64,000 nucleotides of DNA from Ligula intestinalis (taxonomy: Eukaryota > Platyhelminthes > Cestoda > Diphyllobothriidea > Diphyllobothriidae). Where the stretch lies: contig JAYGXS010000007.1 of assembly GCA_036362985.1 (NCBI GenBank), positions 11,958,944-12,022,943 on the forward strand. The letters run 5' to 3'. The position numbers and the translations under genes were made by a program. A model generated the notes under the pieces. That model was not told the origin of the DNA. It did not search any database and saw nothing but the letters and a program-made list of their open reading frames with translations. Shown in pieces: positions 44,852 through 57,368 of the stretch (the first letter of the stretch is position 1; every line of letters starts with the position of its first letter).

Positions 44852-47800
44852 CACTTGAATCGGGCATTTTCAGTCTGTTTTTTGTTCTGCCGCCTACGGG
44901 GAATTCGCGTTTCAGTTCTGCACGAAGATCTGCCTAACTTCCCACCCAACGTCTGCCCCCGATTTCTTATCATTTCACTGTAAATGTTGCCTTATTTTGA
45001 CGCGAGTTTTGTAATGTGATGCTTTATTTTACCGTAATTTAGAGGCGTCATTTTTCTTTGCTTAAAAGTCACATTAATCCCATCGTCTGACTCGGTAAAT
45101 GTTCCGCTCCGTCACATTTGCAGGTTTTGACAACTGAAACGCAAGCCGACCACATTGACGGAGAAGGCACAAGTCGATTTTTGCTCACTCCATTAGCACA
45201 CAACTTACTGAGAAGTCAACAAAGCACACGAAATAACGCCTGAATAATTCGCTCGGAAGGGGTCTCTATAAAATGCACCTTGACGTCCTCTTTGCATTGG
45301 AGTGATTTTTGTTTTGTACAAACATGCTTTCCACTAGAGGTGAAGTCGCTAGCGCAAGGGCAGAAGTTCAAGGGATCAGCACAGGATAGAACGTGCATGA
45401 ACTCTATACTATGATGTGCATAGATTTTACAAGGGGTTTAATCTAAAGAAACTTGCACACTTCAATAAATTCTGCTTACTAATTTAAAAAGAAAACACAA
45501 ATTCAATCCTATATGCAGAGTGCTGATTACCACTGGAATCTCCATCGCTCGGTGATATCGGTCAGTTTTAGGAAAATCTGTTAGTTAAATGGGGCAGGGG
45601 AGATTTTGGATCGTTTTCAACTCCTTGAATGCAGTCATGTGGAAACGTGCTCTTTTTGGAAGCACCATGTAAAGTTTGAGATGTGTTCTGCTTTAAAGTT
45701 CCTTGAATTTGACGAAAATGATGCCAAATAAATATTTCTTGGGATCACAAAATGCAATGTTACGTCTATAAAAACCAGGTGAATGAGGTTATGAGTAATC
45801 GCACTGGATGGCTGTCAACTTCGGTGAACAAAAACATTTTGCCTACAAAGTGAGGGCATTCAATACCAGGGTGTCCCCCAATATTAAAAAGGGATGGCTT
45901 GGGTTACAATATCATTCTCATTTTACTAAATCAGAGGTCATTTCAACTACCTTTCATTGAAGAAAAACAGATCAGTTTTGACTGAAATCGGGCGCTTCCC
46001 GATATCTACCACAAAATCGGTTTCCTAAGCATGGCGTCATGAGGCACAACTGATAAAATGAAGAACTGTTCCACGTATGTTAATGTCTTCGGATATCGAA
46101 AGTTTTAATCTTATGCAAATGAGATTTTAGGAGTGTGAACGATATGTGGTTAAGATAGCCATCAGATCCGCAGAGTGACAGATCCGACCCTCAACAACGG
46201 GGCTTATCAGTAGCAAGTTTTTCCTCGATATCCCATGGAACGGTGTTGGTTATAATGCATTCACTGATGTTGGGTTGGACACCTTAATATTGGAGGATAC
46301 TGCTCTTGTTTACTGCCCAAAGTAGGCATGGTTCTCATTTGGCTTATCAATATTATCAGCCCCTCTGTCTGTGATTGGCAAAGAACTTTTAATTTCGCTG
46401 ACACTGGGACCTCAAGCCCGGTGGAAAATCACCTTGTATTTGGCAAAATAAATTGGAGCAAACCAAGCTAACAGTAATCCACTGGATTTCGTACACAAGA
46501 ATTCAGAGGTACGCGATCTTCCGAGTGAATCCAATGCTCTAGACGCATCGAACTGGGCCACGGCGCTGTTGTGACGCATAAGAAAGGCCGTCACAAATTC
46601 CGTTTGCACAAATTCTGCGTGATACCTTTTAATTGTAGTATGACGAACAGAGGCCGAGGACAGGCCAGTTAGTACTTCTTGTCTGATCCTTGTTTGACTC
46701 GAAAGCTCGAACGATATTTGAGGATACCAGATGGAAAAAAATTAAGATTCAGGCGATCAGGTATGCAGGGAAGAAAAGGCTGATGCATCGCTGGAGTTAT
46801 TTTTTACTTCTTCTGAACCGTAGAGCTCTCACAAAGGATTGCTTATCTGATGAAATCTGAGGATTTTTCACGCAAAAGAAGCTCATGTTGCGTCCGCCAA
46901 AGTCTTCCAGCAATAAAGTAATAGTCATGTTTAAACAGAAGGGGTATCCTGATTTATATAGTAATATTACATTGTTAAGAAATACCAGTTTTTTAGAAAA
47001 GTTATAAATTCCGACAAAGTGAAAATTTGACGTAAAACGTACACTTAATTTTAACGTGTAGAGGAGGTATGTTCATGCAAAAAACCGAGTAAATGAAGCA
47101 GCAGAAGTAGAATATCGTTGGTTAATAATCGTTTTGCAAAATCGTCGGTGCATTTGTTTTCATAGAAGGTACAATGTAACACATGGTCATTACCGAACAG
47201 CCCAAAGTTCGAGTATGTATTCCTAAACAGTTTCACGAGAATCGCTAGATTTTTTCTCCGTTTTTAAGTTGTTGGACTTATGATGAACGACGGAAAACAG
47301 ATGTTTGCTTGATTACGCCATAGGCGTAAGATAGCTCGTGAGTACACGTGCGGAACTGCTGATCCATGGCTAATAAACTAAAATGGAATTGTCAAATGCA
47401 ATCGGAAAATTGAGATTACGCGAACAACATGAGAAGTGCCCTTCCCTCACGTTGCTTTATAATTATTTCGGGATTTCGATTAGGAGGAGGACCAGATAGT
47501 TCTTGAAATGGTGATTAACTTTGTGTGATTTTCACTTGGCTCAGTCAATTGCCATAAATACGGATTATATTCTACGTGCTTACTAATACCTTCAAAATAA
47601 GATATAACTTAAACGCATTTACCTTAGCTGCGAATTTTTGGGTTTTATTAATTTGCATCCATTTGTCTGGGTCATAATTTTAGAATCACTCAAATATGTC
47701 AATCCACTGTGGAGCAAAGTTAACTTATTTGAACACTGTATAAACAGCAAAATTAAATGGATCCATAAATTTCGAGAGGGCTCTTCAGTTGCCACCCCTC

Positions 47801-48011
47801 ATTGCATAACGGGAATGAACGTTAGAGAAAATACACAACTGAATTCATACAGAAAAAATCGATAAAATCCGGCAAGGTCACTGTACATGGCCAAGAGGCA
47901 TTCGATAAAGCTGAAAGTTAAACGCTGTAGACAGCATAAACTGGAGAAAAAACGTCTAGGCAAAAAGAAAGAAAATTTGGGGAGGGGGGATGTGTAAACA
48001 AGGAGCCAGTA
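44852..48011. other. intergenic, no gene recognised
   Basis: After the KIF6 3' end I see no conserved frame. Short open frames (46412-46609 minus, 47051-47236 minus, 47638-47865 plus) lack similarity. The block at 47590-47640 resembles the AT-rich dispersed repeat near 7935. Confidence 0.4.
45464..45469 (+). promoter_or_regulatory. candidate KIF6 polyadenylation signal
   Basis: This is the first clear AATAAA downstream of the KIF6 stop, about 610 bases after it. Another lies near 45727. The choice is inference from position only. Confidence 0.3.
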
Positions 48012-49810
48012 TTACCAAGGTAGAGTTAGGTTAACTACATGCTCCAATTGTTTACATAGGTCGGGTTTAAACCGCCTTATGTACGCTGCCTCCAGGTAGC
48101 GTAAGGTGCGAGTTGTTCGTGCTTGAACAAGTACTCGGAAGGAGGTTTTAGGGTCCACGGAGTGGCCCGTATCTAGCAAGTGCTCAGTAATTGACGAGTG
48201 AGGTGTTCGTTTTTCTTGCTTAAACAACCAGCTAGGTAAGTGTTCCTTTGCTCTGGTGGCCAATTGCCTTTGCGTTCGCCCTATGTACTTGCATCCGCAA
48301 GTGCATGTAAATTCATAAACACAGTTTGAAGTGGCGTGCATCGGCAAGGCATCCTTCGCACGAGGAATCGGTAAAAGCTTTGTTAGATTGCAAATTGTAA
48401 GCTCAGCGGCATAATATGTCCTGTGAATGGCATTAATGAGTCGTCTTTTGATGGTATTGAAAATGTTGTCACCTTTAAACGGCAAAGATATGAAAACGGG
48501 CTTCTTCGGAACTATCTGTTCCGTCATTTTAGGCCGTAATGGTTTTTTATATTTGTCAATAAACTGTGTTGGGTATCCGCGCTTCTGTAGAGTTACTTTG
48601 AGTTTAGTTATTTCATCTTCCAATGTATCCACAGAACAGATTTTTCTCGTTCTCTGGAAGAGAGTGCATACAAAGTTTCGTTTCCATTGAATGGGCACAA
48701 AACTCAAATAATGCAAGTACTGTCCTTTCCACGTATTCTTATGATAGACAGTTCGTGTGATGGAGCCATCTTTCTTTCTTGACATGTGAACATCGAGGAA
48801 AGAAAGCTGGTTATCCCGTTCATGTTCCATGGTAAATTTGATCTTGGGATGCAGGCTGTTCATTATAAGCAATAATTGTTCAGCTTCTTTGATGTTGTCT
48901 ACGATCGCGAAGACGTCATCTACGTATCTTCTGTACAGGGTTATCTTGTTCAACTTTGTGGATACTTTTTCTTGTAGATGCCCCATAAATATGTCAGCAA
49001 AAGTTGGTCCCAGGGGACTTCCCATTGCTACTCTATCAATTTGTCGATATAGATGGCCATCAAATAGAAATTGCACATCTTTCGTACACAATTTTAATAA
49101 ATCACGTAATATTTCAGGGGATAGTCGAGTTTCGGAAGAGTAGGTGCAGATGATTTCAATAGTTTCATCTAGTGGCACGTTGGTGAATAATGATTCAACG
49201 TCAAGAGAGATCATATATTTGTCTGAAATATTTTGATTCCTAATTTCATCAATAAAATGGAAGCTGTCCCTTAATGTATAGGCAGAAAATTTATTGCGGC
49301 TAGCCATTGCGCTAGCCTGTGAAAGGGAGAATTGTACATCGATAGAATAGGACGTAACGGAATATCCCTTTTATGAGTCTTAGATAATCCGTATAGGCGT
49401 GGAATATAAGAACCTCTCGATTTTAAGGATAGCGCTGTTTTGGTATCTATTAGATTATTATCCAACAGACGCTTGATAGTTTTACAGGCGGAATCTTCCA
49501 ATGCCTTGGTTTCTTCTTTGCCTTGTGGTTCTTGACGGAATTTACTTGAATCATTAAAGATATTTTTCATCTTATTAGTATAATCCTTACGATTGATAAT
49601 GACAACTCCATGCCCTTTGTCCGGTTTAGAAATTACTATTTCTTTGTGATGTTTTAATTCGGATAGAGCAAGCATATGTTCTTCAGTTATAGGAGTACGT
49701 TGTGATATTCGAGCTCTTCTGTACTGGTATGCAATATCCACAAATTTGGCTTTCATCCATCCTAAGTCGTCATTGGCTCTGGGTATTAAATCTGATAGTT
49801 GAGAGCTCAA
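48012..49810 (-). mobile_element. Penelope-like element, RT plus GIY-YIG endonuclease, one frameshift
   Basis: This is the best-preserved PLE in the window; PLEs copy RNA into DNA at broken ends using the RT and its linked nuclease. The first frame (49810-49271) has KPDKGHGVVIINRKDYTNKM, LYGLSKTHK and LAQWLA. The second (49307-48012) has SLDVESLFTNVPLDETI, AMGSPLGPTFADIFMG and RYVDDVFAI (catalytic YVDD), then CVYEFTCTCGCKYIGRTQRQ (GIY-YIG) and the end LPW. The two frames overlap in -1/+1 fashion around 49271-49290, where one base has been lost or gained. Otherwise there are no stops over about 600 codons, so the copy is young. No hammerhead was found at its ends. Confidence 0.93.
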
Positions 49811-51190
49811 GTCTTTAAATTGGGCTATACTGTTAAGGCTTATTAAAATGCTTTCTTTATCTCTTGATAACGAGCGTTATTTAGATATTGAGAAGTAAAA
49901 TATCTGCATAGATTAACTTTTCGACGATTAACTCAAAATAAAAAATGGCAATGTGTGACCGATATTTTGACTTCGCTGGATATAGGGATCTATCTCCTGA
50001 TGAGAGTGAAAAAACTCACTTTTGTGTGTGTACAATGGGTCAGTTTACTTCAGTTTTGTTGTGGGCCTGTTTAAAGATGGGAAAAGCACAAGCGAGTGGC
50101 AGGATGTGCACTTAGATTTTTCGAAAACTGAGAATCTTCTATTCGTTCCATTTAAAATTTTATTATTCCTTCATACTGAACTATAGACCGAAAATGTAAA
50201 GAAGTATTTTGCTTACGACTTGACAGAAAAAATAACGCCATGTCTCGAATCTTCATATACATGTTTGCTTACCCTCCTTATTTTCGGGGTGGTAAAAAAG
50301 TACAACTTTATAAGCGTATGACTTATTTTTTGGCCCAAAACGTGGCCGATTTGCAAAACGGCAGTTTTTATACTGACTCCACTATTCAATTCCTGAAAAC
50401 AATGCGTTATCTCATATTTGCACTTACTATATTTTCCGGAGGCAGAACGGACATTTCCCGATCGCTGGAAGGATATCCTTAAAATTTTTCTGATTTCTTT
50501 TATCATTATTTTCTATTCAAACACGCACAAGGAAGAATTTTTGGTCCGCAGCATATTATAGCTTAGAAATTTCCTTGGATCTCAAATAAACTGTGGATTT
50601 TGCCAAAATCTGCGCCTATTTCCTTTCAATATACTCATTTGAAACGAAACTTTTTCTACCAAACAGTGTATAGCGCATCAAGTCAATTCTATGAATAAAA
50701 TAAATAAACTGAAATGTGTGTTGAACGCTTCCCTTAAATTTTGATCTTTACACTTCACCAGTTTGCTGTTGTCTCCAGTAAAAGTTCAAAACCTCGGACA
50801 AAAAGTGCTTTCAGTTATCAACAGTCTCCGTCCTCTTACATTCTTTGGAGACAAACTCTCCCCTCATCTAAAGGTAATATACTCGTCAGAAACAGAACTG
50901 CCGAAATTGAATCCATCAAGATGAGCCTCAATTCGTGGATTTTCAGAGTACCAGTTCATCAGTAAAACTGCAGTTGCACCCTTCTATTAGGTCCTTTATC
51001 GATTACAGAACGCGTGCAAGATCCGAGATCATATCTGGCAAATTGTTGCAAAGTCGTAACTTCCCGGTAGCCATTGCGTTCAAACTCACTGCCTACTGGT
51101 ATTCCAACAGGGTTTCACGAGCGTTTCTGCTTGTTTCTTTTGTTTATACATTGACTGATTTACTTTAGACTAAGACTGGGGGTGTGGTGA
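49811..51190. other. intergenic, two weak exon-like pieces
   Basis: Mostly AT-rich. Two GT-AG bounded pieces near 50775-50875 (SSKPRTKSAFSYQQSPSSYI) and 50946-51055 (STSSSVKLQLHPSIRSFIDY) look coding-like, but the frames do not join without a stop. No family is recognised. Confidence 0.25.
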
Positions 51191-51194
51191 GTTA

Positions 51195-51400
51195 AATTTT
51201 AGCAACTGCGATTTTCAGGCCCTGGTTTCTTAGGCGAAGTCATGGGAGGCCATAATTTATTCTGTACAGAAGGAGTGGGAGAAAAGAAAGTAGGAAATTG
51301 AGAGTCAGACAACTGTACAACTGCAAACCAGCGCATGGCATCTGAAGTGATGTCGGTTCGGCAGTCGTCATATGAGGCCCTGTGTGTTTCGGACTACGAT
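51195..51400. repeat. dispersed repeat, further copy
   Basis: It shares TTTTAGCAACTGCGAT, TTATTCTGTACAGAAGG-GTGGGA with 34820-34930 and 11150-11180. Confidence 0.5.
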
Positions 51401-51999
51401 TAACTGTTCAAGAGGCCGGAAGCAGCAGACCTTCCCAAAATGCGCTCCGACTTGATCTAGTCACGACAAACGTTCACAGGTGCATTTCGCGTGCAGCTAG
51501 TCACTAGAGGTTTCACACGAACCAACCGCGGGCGTGGGGATAGCGAATATTACCGAGAGTAAGCACTGACCAGCCATGCATCAATCTAAGCGCGCCGTAG
51601 ACTAACAGCTATGTGCATTACATTCCAGTGTCCGGAGATGAGTAGGCGAAAACGTTCATCGAAAATTAAGATTTCATATAAACCCCTTCAAGTGAACGGC
51701 GTCGGCTCTTAGGAACGTGCTAGTCACTAGGTGGTCGATAGTCCATAGCTGCGTCAAGGCGGCAGGTCTCTGTGCCCACAGTAGTCAACCAAATAGCTTA
51801 TATCCTATAGGAAAACTCTGCGCTCGAACCTATCACGGTCATTAAGTACGGGATTTCTCGCGCTCCCATTAGTCTTCGCTGTGCCTGTCTCCAAACAGTT
51901 TCCTTTCAAGATTTTTTTATATTTCTGGAAAAAGAGCCGTCGGTTCGCCACCTATATCTGGCAAACTTTGTGTACTTGTATGCCGTGTGAGACTACGCT

Positions 52000-52320
52000 G
52001 AAAGGGCTAGAGTGTAGGAGTCTGCCAGCCAAAGACCGAAAAACCCTCGAAAGAGTACAAAGACGCGCAACAAAATTAGTACAAGGCCAGCGGAACCTCG
52101 CTTACGAGACCCGTTTGGTAAATCTTGTCTCGTATCCTCTGGATTACAGGTAGCTACGCAATGACCTAATCCAGGCATTTCGCATTCTGCGTGTTCAGGA
52201 TTGTTACTTCAAAACAAATGACTTCTTTGACCAGACCACCATCTCTAGGCTGCGAGGACACCCTGTAAAATTACGTGTGAATAGAGCAAGACTTGGCCTA
52301 AGAGAGTAATACATGCATGG
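52000..52320 (+). mobile_element. non-LTR retrotransposon 3' end (post-RT region)
   Basis: Plus strand: LPAKDRKTLERVQRRATKLV, QGQRNLAYETRLVNL, YPLDYR-stop, LRNDLIQAFRILRV and LRGHPVKLRV. This is the conserved region after the RT of CR1/jockey-like elements. It is truncated at 5' and has stops. Confidence 0.8.
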
Positions 52321-52539
52321 AATGCCCTTCCTGCGTAGGTTGTCATGTCCTTATCCATAGACACCTTGATAATAAAGCTTGACCAGCACCGCCGTACGTG
52401 CCCCAATGGCAACTTAGCTCTCCGAAACTGAACCCTGAAAAGCCATTGATATATACTAAAAGTAATTTTAAGTAGTTCAGTATAGTTCAGTATATTTAGA
52501 GTAGTAGGCAATGCCTTTGAAAACCCTATTGAAGACAGA

Positions 52540-52735
52540 ATGCATGATATATCCAGCATAAAATATGTCACTATAAGCAGTGAATGACATATATGCATGT
52601 GCAAATTTTAACGTGTGCGTGTGAGCAGTCAGAATAGTCACTTGTGTACGTAATATATCCAACATAAAGTGTGTTACTGTAGAATACTGAGAAGCATATA
52701 CAAATGCAAAGTTTTATCTTTAGATATTTCTGGGG
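52540..52735. repeat. tandem 130-bp repeat at a retrotransposon 3' tail
   Basis: Two units with ATATATCCA-CATAAA-TGT-ACT and GCAAA-TTT end right where the minus-strand retrotransposon reading frame at 52720 stops. Related to 27195-27400. Confidence 0.65.
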
Positions 52736-53510
52736 CGTAAATTATTCCTGCTTCCTTGTACGCATGAACGGTAACTGGTAAGCAGATGTTCATCCAGTTT
52801 CCGTCTAAACGCATCTGTGGAGTTCGCCATTACGACCTCCTCCGGCAGTCCGTTCCAGGCACCGATGACTCGTTGTGAAAACGACTGATTGCGGACCTCT
52901 AGATGGAGTAAGGTTCCCCGCAGTTTGAGGGAATTCCCACGGAGGTTGGTTGAAGTGGCGAAGGCGAAGAAGTCATCAAGCTTCAGGGCACACTTCCGAT
53001 TCCTCACGAGGCGGTACGTCTGTATGAGGTCGCCTCGGATTTGTTTATACTCAAGGAGAAAAACGTTAAGTGCTTCTAGTCTACATTCATAAGATGAAGA
53101 CTTTAGGCCCTTCACAATTTTCTTTGTCCTTCTTTGAATTCTTTCTAGCATCTGGTAATCTTTTTGCAACCATGTTCGCCACGCCTGAACGCCATATTCC
53201 AGATGAGAGCAAATAAATGTTCCATAGATTTTGCTGGAAAGTTTTTTTGTCTATGTCGACAAAAGTTCGCTTTGTGGCAAAAAGAACAATGTTCGCCATC
53301 TTGGCAGCCCTAGCACACAGTAAAGACGGCTTCAGGGATGGCAAAATAGTCATTCTCATATCTTTTTGTTCATTTCCGTTCGACAGGCACCTTCCATCGA
53401 GAACGTAGTTATGCAAGTCATCCCTCACGCTCACTTTCTTCGTCTTGAGCCGCAATGTGACACACTTCGTAAAGTTAAACCACATTAACAATTTTTGGAC
53501 CATTCACCGG
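52720..53510 (-). mobile_element. non-LTR retrotransposon 3' half, one frameshift
   Basis: Minus strand. The first frame (53503-53087) holds LLMWFNFTKCVTLRLKTKKV, the end of the RT and connecting domain. After a frame change near 53215 the second frame reads [41 protein letters not shown] and [15 protein letters not shown]. The order is that of CR1-like elements and it ends about 10 bases from a tandem repeat tail. 5'-truncated. Confidence 0.85.
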
Positions 53511-53514
53511 TTAG

Positions 53515-54540
53515 AAGGTCATACCAATTTATAGCTGCTAGTTCATTTCTCATTGCGGTGTAATTTCCGCGCCAGTAGTCTAACCGAACCTCCGTATTTC
53601 TCGGTTGATTGAAGCATATTCCCACAGAATCATGGCATGATCACTCTTTCCAAGAGGCGCGATTGACCTTATTTCGTAGTATTATTGTTATTTAATCTAT
53701 CCGACGTCTCTGCTTACTATGCAAACTGTGCTGATCGCGTCTGCAGTCGCATCTACCGGGCCTCTGGTCCTAGGGTACGCGGCCCTGTCACGATCTTTCT
53801 CGTAAAAACCTAAAAACCGACTGCTGATGACGTGGTGGGTTCCTCTGCTCTTCTCACAGCATGGGCATATCATGGTCGCATCTCCGGTTCTTGGGGACGT
53901 TCCCGTGACTCTGAGTTGTCCTCCTCGTGTGGTCCTTCGGATGAAGATATTACTCTTCACGGACCCAATAGCTGCCGCCAACATTCACAGAAGCATGCTG
54001 GTCTTATCTTTCACATAATTTTTCTCACGAGTGACAGTTTTTCTCCGTAAAACCACAAATGACATTCCATCTTTTGAATTATGAGCCATGCCTTAGGAGT
54101 TGTTTCACTGTCTGCTCTTCTTGCTTAGTTACACTGCTGACTTGTGTTGACTGACATCACCACATGTGAATGTTTTATTTAAAAGAAACGAGTAGTCGCC
54201 TACAATTTTAATTACGGCTTCTTTGAAGTGTTCGACTGTGCTGATGCGTTTCTTAAATGCAATGTACCAAGGGGGAGTTCAAAGGCGTTTGCCTATATTT
54301 CCTTCAATAAACTTGACTTGAATCGACAACTGCGCGTGACTCATCCTGCCTTCGCTCTGTCAGGTCTTTCTGCCAGGCGTACTTATCTACACCGCTGTCT
54401 TTCAAATTGCTACTTAATGAGCTTCTACAGTAGTCGCCAAGGACCATGCAACGTTCATAATGAAATTTGACCTGGTACTTTAGCGTATATTTAGTAACAC
54501 TATTTTGATTCATTCAGTTTATTGAATGCTGCTGTATATG
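53515..54540. other. intergenic, nothing recognised
   Basis: Open frames around 53697-54050 overlap on both strands and have no recognisable motif. Confidence 0.3.
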
Positions 54541-55400
54541 GCCAGTTTTTTTTTTAATTCGCCAGTTTATAACTGAATTTGAAATTAATCTACTCACGCG
54601 GAAGGCAATCAATTTTTAAAGAGAAAAGAAAGTTCTTTCATCGCCAGTCAAATTGAATCGTTTATCGTCAGAAAACTTAAGTAAATTCTCAAAATTATCA
54701 AATTTCATTGTGACATTAAGTTTGGAAAAAGTTAATATACGCAGAAGGTCGTCAGCCGAATATCTAATCAAAGCAATTTCTAAGAGGTAACCTTTTATGA
54801 AAAGTTTTTTTTATTAATCTTAGGACAAGATTTACCCTCGACAATGTGTTTTGCTGTTTTTTGACATTTCTGTTTATCAAAAACGTTGCCATATTCATTA
54901 AAACTAATATCGGAAAACACTTTATTTCGGTAAATGCTCTTTATATCTTTCTTATTTAAAAGGTTTTGGTGTAAACGTCGAACAAATGCAGCATTTATAA
55001 ATTTATCAAAGAAGACAGTAAAAACAAGGAAAATTATTACACATTTTTGTTGATGACATTCAATAAATTATTATGTAGTAAGACTTAAGTTAACAGAATA
55101 TCTTGACTAAAAAAGTTCTTTTTAGATATAGAAAGTGGTTACTTCAAGTTTTGAATTTAACACAATATCTAAATTGATTGTTCTAATTTTTAGCTCTTTT
55201 TTACGTTTCCAAAATCACGGGATTGTCTAGAAAATTTTATTTTTCTTTACAAACACACTTAGTAATTCCTATAGTTCTTTTTAGTAGCTTATATGCCTGA
55301 TGCAGTTCATTATTATTTCTAAATCTTCCTTAATGCATTCACATTGGCATTTGAGTAATGATCAAACTTATGCAAATTTATGAAAATTGCATGGCCTGTG
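54540..55400 (-). repeat. AT-rich dispersed repeat, inverted copy
   Basis: The reverse complement matches 7560-8220, including the GTTCGACGTTTACACCAAAA, GCATTTACCGAAATAAAG and AGGTTACC blocks. Unknown element type. Confidence 0.65.
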
Positions 55401-55579
55401 GTGACTACTGTAAGCTACAAGGCAATCAATACTCCCGCTTCATTTGTTTGGCTGCAGACGGCAGAGTATTCATCGCCAATGAAAAGCTACACAACAACAC
55501 AAAACTTCGCGGACACACACCTTGCGTGCAGATGCGGCTGTCTCGTAATACAGCATTTGTACAGTTTATCTTCCTACAG

Positions 55580-55730
55580 TAAAGCTGTCCCTACAAAGCT
55601 AGTCTTACCTGACTTGAGATTCGGGAAACTAAGTCTGGCCGACACTAGAACCAACGATGACGGTTCGGGGCAAGATCTTATGCTGGAGCAATTTGAAGAT
55701 GTGGTACCGTCTAGAACTAAAAGTAAATGA
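55580..55730 (+). CDS. possible terminal exon of an unknown gene
   Basis: After an acceptor-like CTTCCTACAG (ends about 55580) a frame reads KAVPTKLVLPDLRFGKLSLA, then DTRTNDDGSGQDLMLEQFED and a TGA at 55728-55730. The sequence is single-copy in the window and has exon-like composition. No family is recognised and the upstream exon is unknown. Confidence 0.25.
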
Positions 55731-55869
55731 GGGCTCATTAGTGTCAGTGAGTGTGCCACTGAACGCTCTGTTTGCCTTACAAACACGTTTCCGACCAGTT
55801 TGCCTAAAGACGCAATCAAGGCATCTTAACGCAGGTAACAATGCACTATTGAAACTGTTTCAGTAACCC

Positions 55870-56690
55870 CAGGCAAACCAAATTAGTCCGTGCTTGCAAG
55901 TTAGGAAGGTCAAAACATGTTGTTACACTTTTTAGATGTGAAAGGAATTTACTTACCTTAACTTGACCTGAATAATTCTCTCCTAAGCCATTTCTTCTAA
56001 AAACTAAGATACAAGCTTAAACAGGTTTTGAGTGAATAAAATGATACAAAAGCCAGCTGTTGGCTGTTGTTTGGCAGAACAGAGACGATCAGCCCCCTAC
56101 CATGTAAGTATGCTCTGGGTGCAGTTGTTTAACAAAAACAAAACAGTCGAAAGGCATTTTACTGAGTTTTTGCTAATATTTACTTTACTTGATGTATTTT
56201 GCTCCTATCTGTACATATTTTAGCAATTATGTTTAGTTCTGCACTCTGCAGAGTATTTTGGCTGCCTTTTAACACCTCTCATCATTATTTTGTGTGTATG
56301 GGTGACCGTAAATTTAAAAAAAATATATTTCCTATTTAAGTCATGACACTGCCTACAGTTAGCTGGTTATTTCTTATATTTTTGACAGAACGTTCAAACG
56401 GTGGGATAAATAACAATATATGGTCCAAAACTTATTTGCCAGGAGTCATGTTTGTTTAATTATTTGATACTTGACTAGATTCTATTGTAATTGGCTACCA
56501 AACGAGTTCAATAAATAATTTTTCCGTGTATGTTTTCCATAAAATATATTTTACTTTATAAAGACAGTCAAAATTGATGAACTAATGCATACTACTTTAT
56601 TAGTCATTTGTTACTGTACATACGTTTTGTTACCGGTCAGGAAGAAGCCCGTTGAAAATGCAGCATCCTACCATGACTGAAAGTACTCCA
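55870..56690. other. intergenic AT-rich, nothing recognised
   Basis: No repeat match, tRNA-like box or conserved frame was seen. Confidence 0.3.
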
Positions 56691-56799
56691 GATTAGGCTC
56701 TAGGATAATTAATATTACCGCCTTCCTCAATGCCAGTTAGCGAGCATGTATCAAGCTTTCGCAAATGCCGGCATTTTGCACGAATTTCGAGCCCTGGTA

Positions 56800-56940
56800 G
56801 AGTATTGAACTCAGTGACCAAAGGTCCCGGGTTCAAGTCTGGGGGATTCCAACCCTTGAGATTGGATATGATTGGCTGATGACGATTAACAAGCCAGAAT
56901 TGCCATTCCCGTCTCGCTTTGCTTTGTTGGGCCCATATAT
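56800..56940 (+). repeat. tRNA-derived SINE (copy 11)
   Basis: B box CCCGGGTTCAAGTCTGGG is well preserved. The ribozyme part has CUGAUGA (56876-56882), but GAAU replaces GAAA and stem III has a deletion. Confidence 0.7.
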
Positions 56941-56949
56941 ATGTCATAC

Positions 56950-57130
56950 TATTAGTATTCCGGCAAAGACAGTGCTCCGTAGTATAGCTATTTCTGGCTT
57001 TTTGGCGGTCGTCGGCTACGGGTAGCCAACTGTAGTGTAGCCGCTGAAATTGCTGCCAGAACTGAGTTTTGAACTCGCGTCCTGGGTGTCAAAGGCAGAT
57101 GTCCTGACCATTGAGCTACAAGTCCGCTGT
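56950..57130 (-). repeat. tRNA-derived SINE, second subfamily (copy 12)
   Basis: Minus strand: GTAGCTCAATGGTCAGGACA head and GAGTTCAAAACTC B-box region. The hammerhead at 56977-57021 has a perfect 6-bp stem I CCGUAG/CUACGG, GAAA and stem III AUAG/CUAU. U4 is changed to C (CCGACGA), so activity is doubtful. Confidence 0.8.
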
Positions 57131-57184
57131 CTTACAGGTTGTTGACCGGTAGTATATAGTGGTTGATTGTACAACCGGCAAGTC

Positions 57185-57362
57185 AACGGACTTCTGGCTC
57201 AATGGTTATGACGTCTGCCCCTGACCGCCGAGACGTGAGTTCGAACTCGCTTGTGGCAGCAATTTCAGCGGCTGCATTAGAGTTGGCTACCCGTAGCTGA
57301 CGACGACCAAAAAGCCAGCAATAGCTATATTACGGAGCCCTGTCTTTGCCGGAATACTAATA
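57185..57362 (+). repeat. tRNA-derived SINE, second subfamily (copy 13)
   Basis: Plus strand: TCTGGCTCAATGGTTATGAC head and GAGTTCGAACTC B box. The hammerhead at 57291-57335 has CUGACGA, GCAA for GAAA (A13 to C), stem III AUAG/CUAU and stem I CCGUAG/UUACGG with one G-U pair. It forms an inverted repeat of about 170 bp with copy 12. Confidence 0.8.
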
Positions 57363-57368
57363 CTTTAA

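Noticed and set aside
46858..46890. CTGATGA with an AATC/GATT hairpin
   Set aside because: The GAAA box is absent after the hairpin and no cleavage site or stem I is found.
50000..50030. CTGATGAGAGTGAAAA hammerhead-like string
   Set aside because: The possible hairpin uses up the GAAA box, and stems I and III do not pair.
55574..55819. 81-codon minus-strand frame
   Set aside because: It is antisense to the exon-like plus-strand segment and shows no motif.
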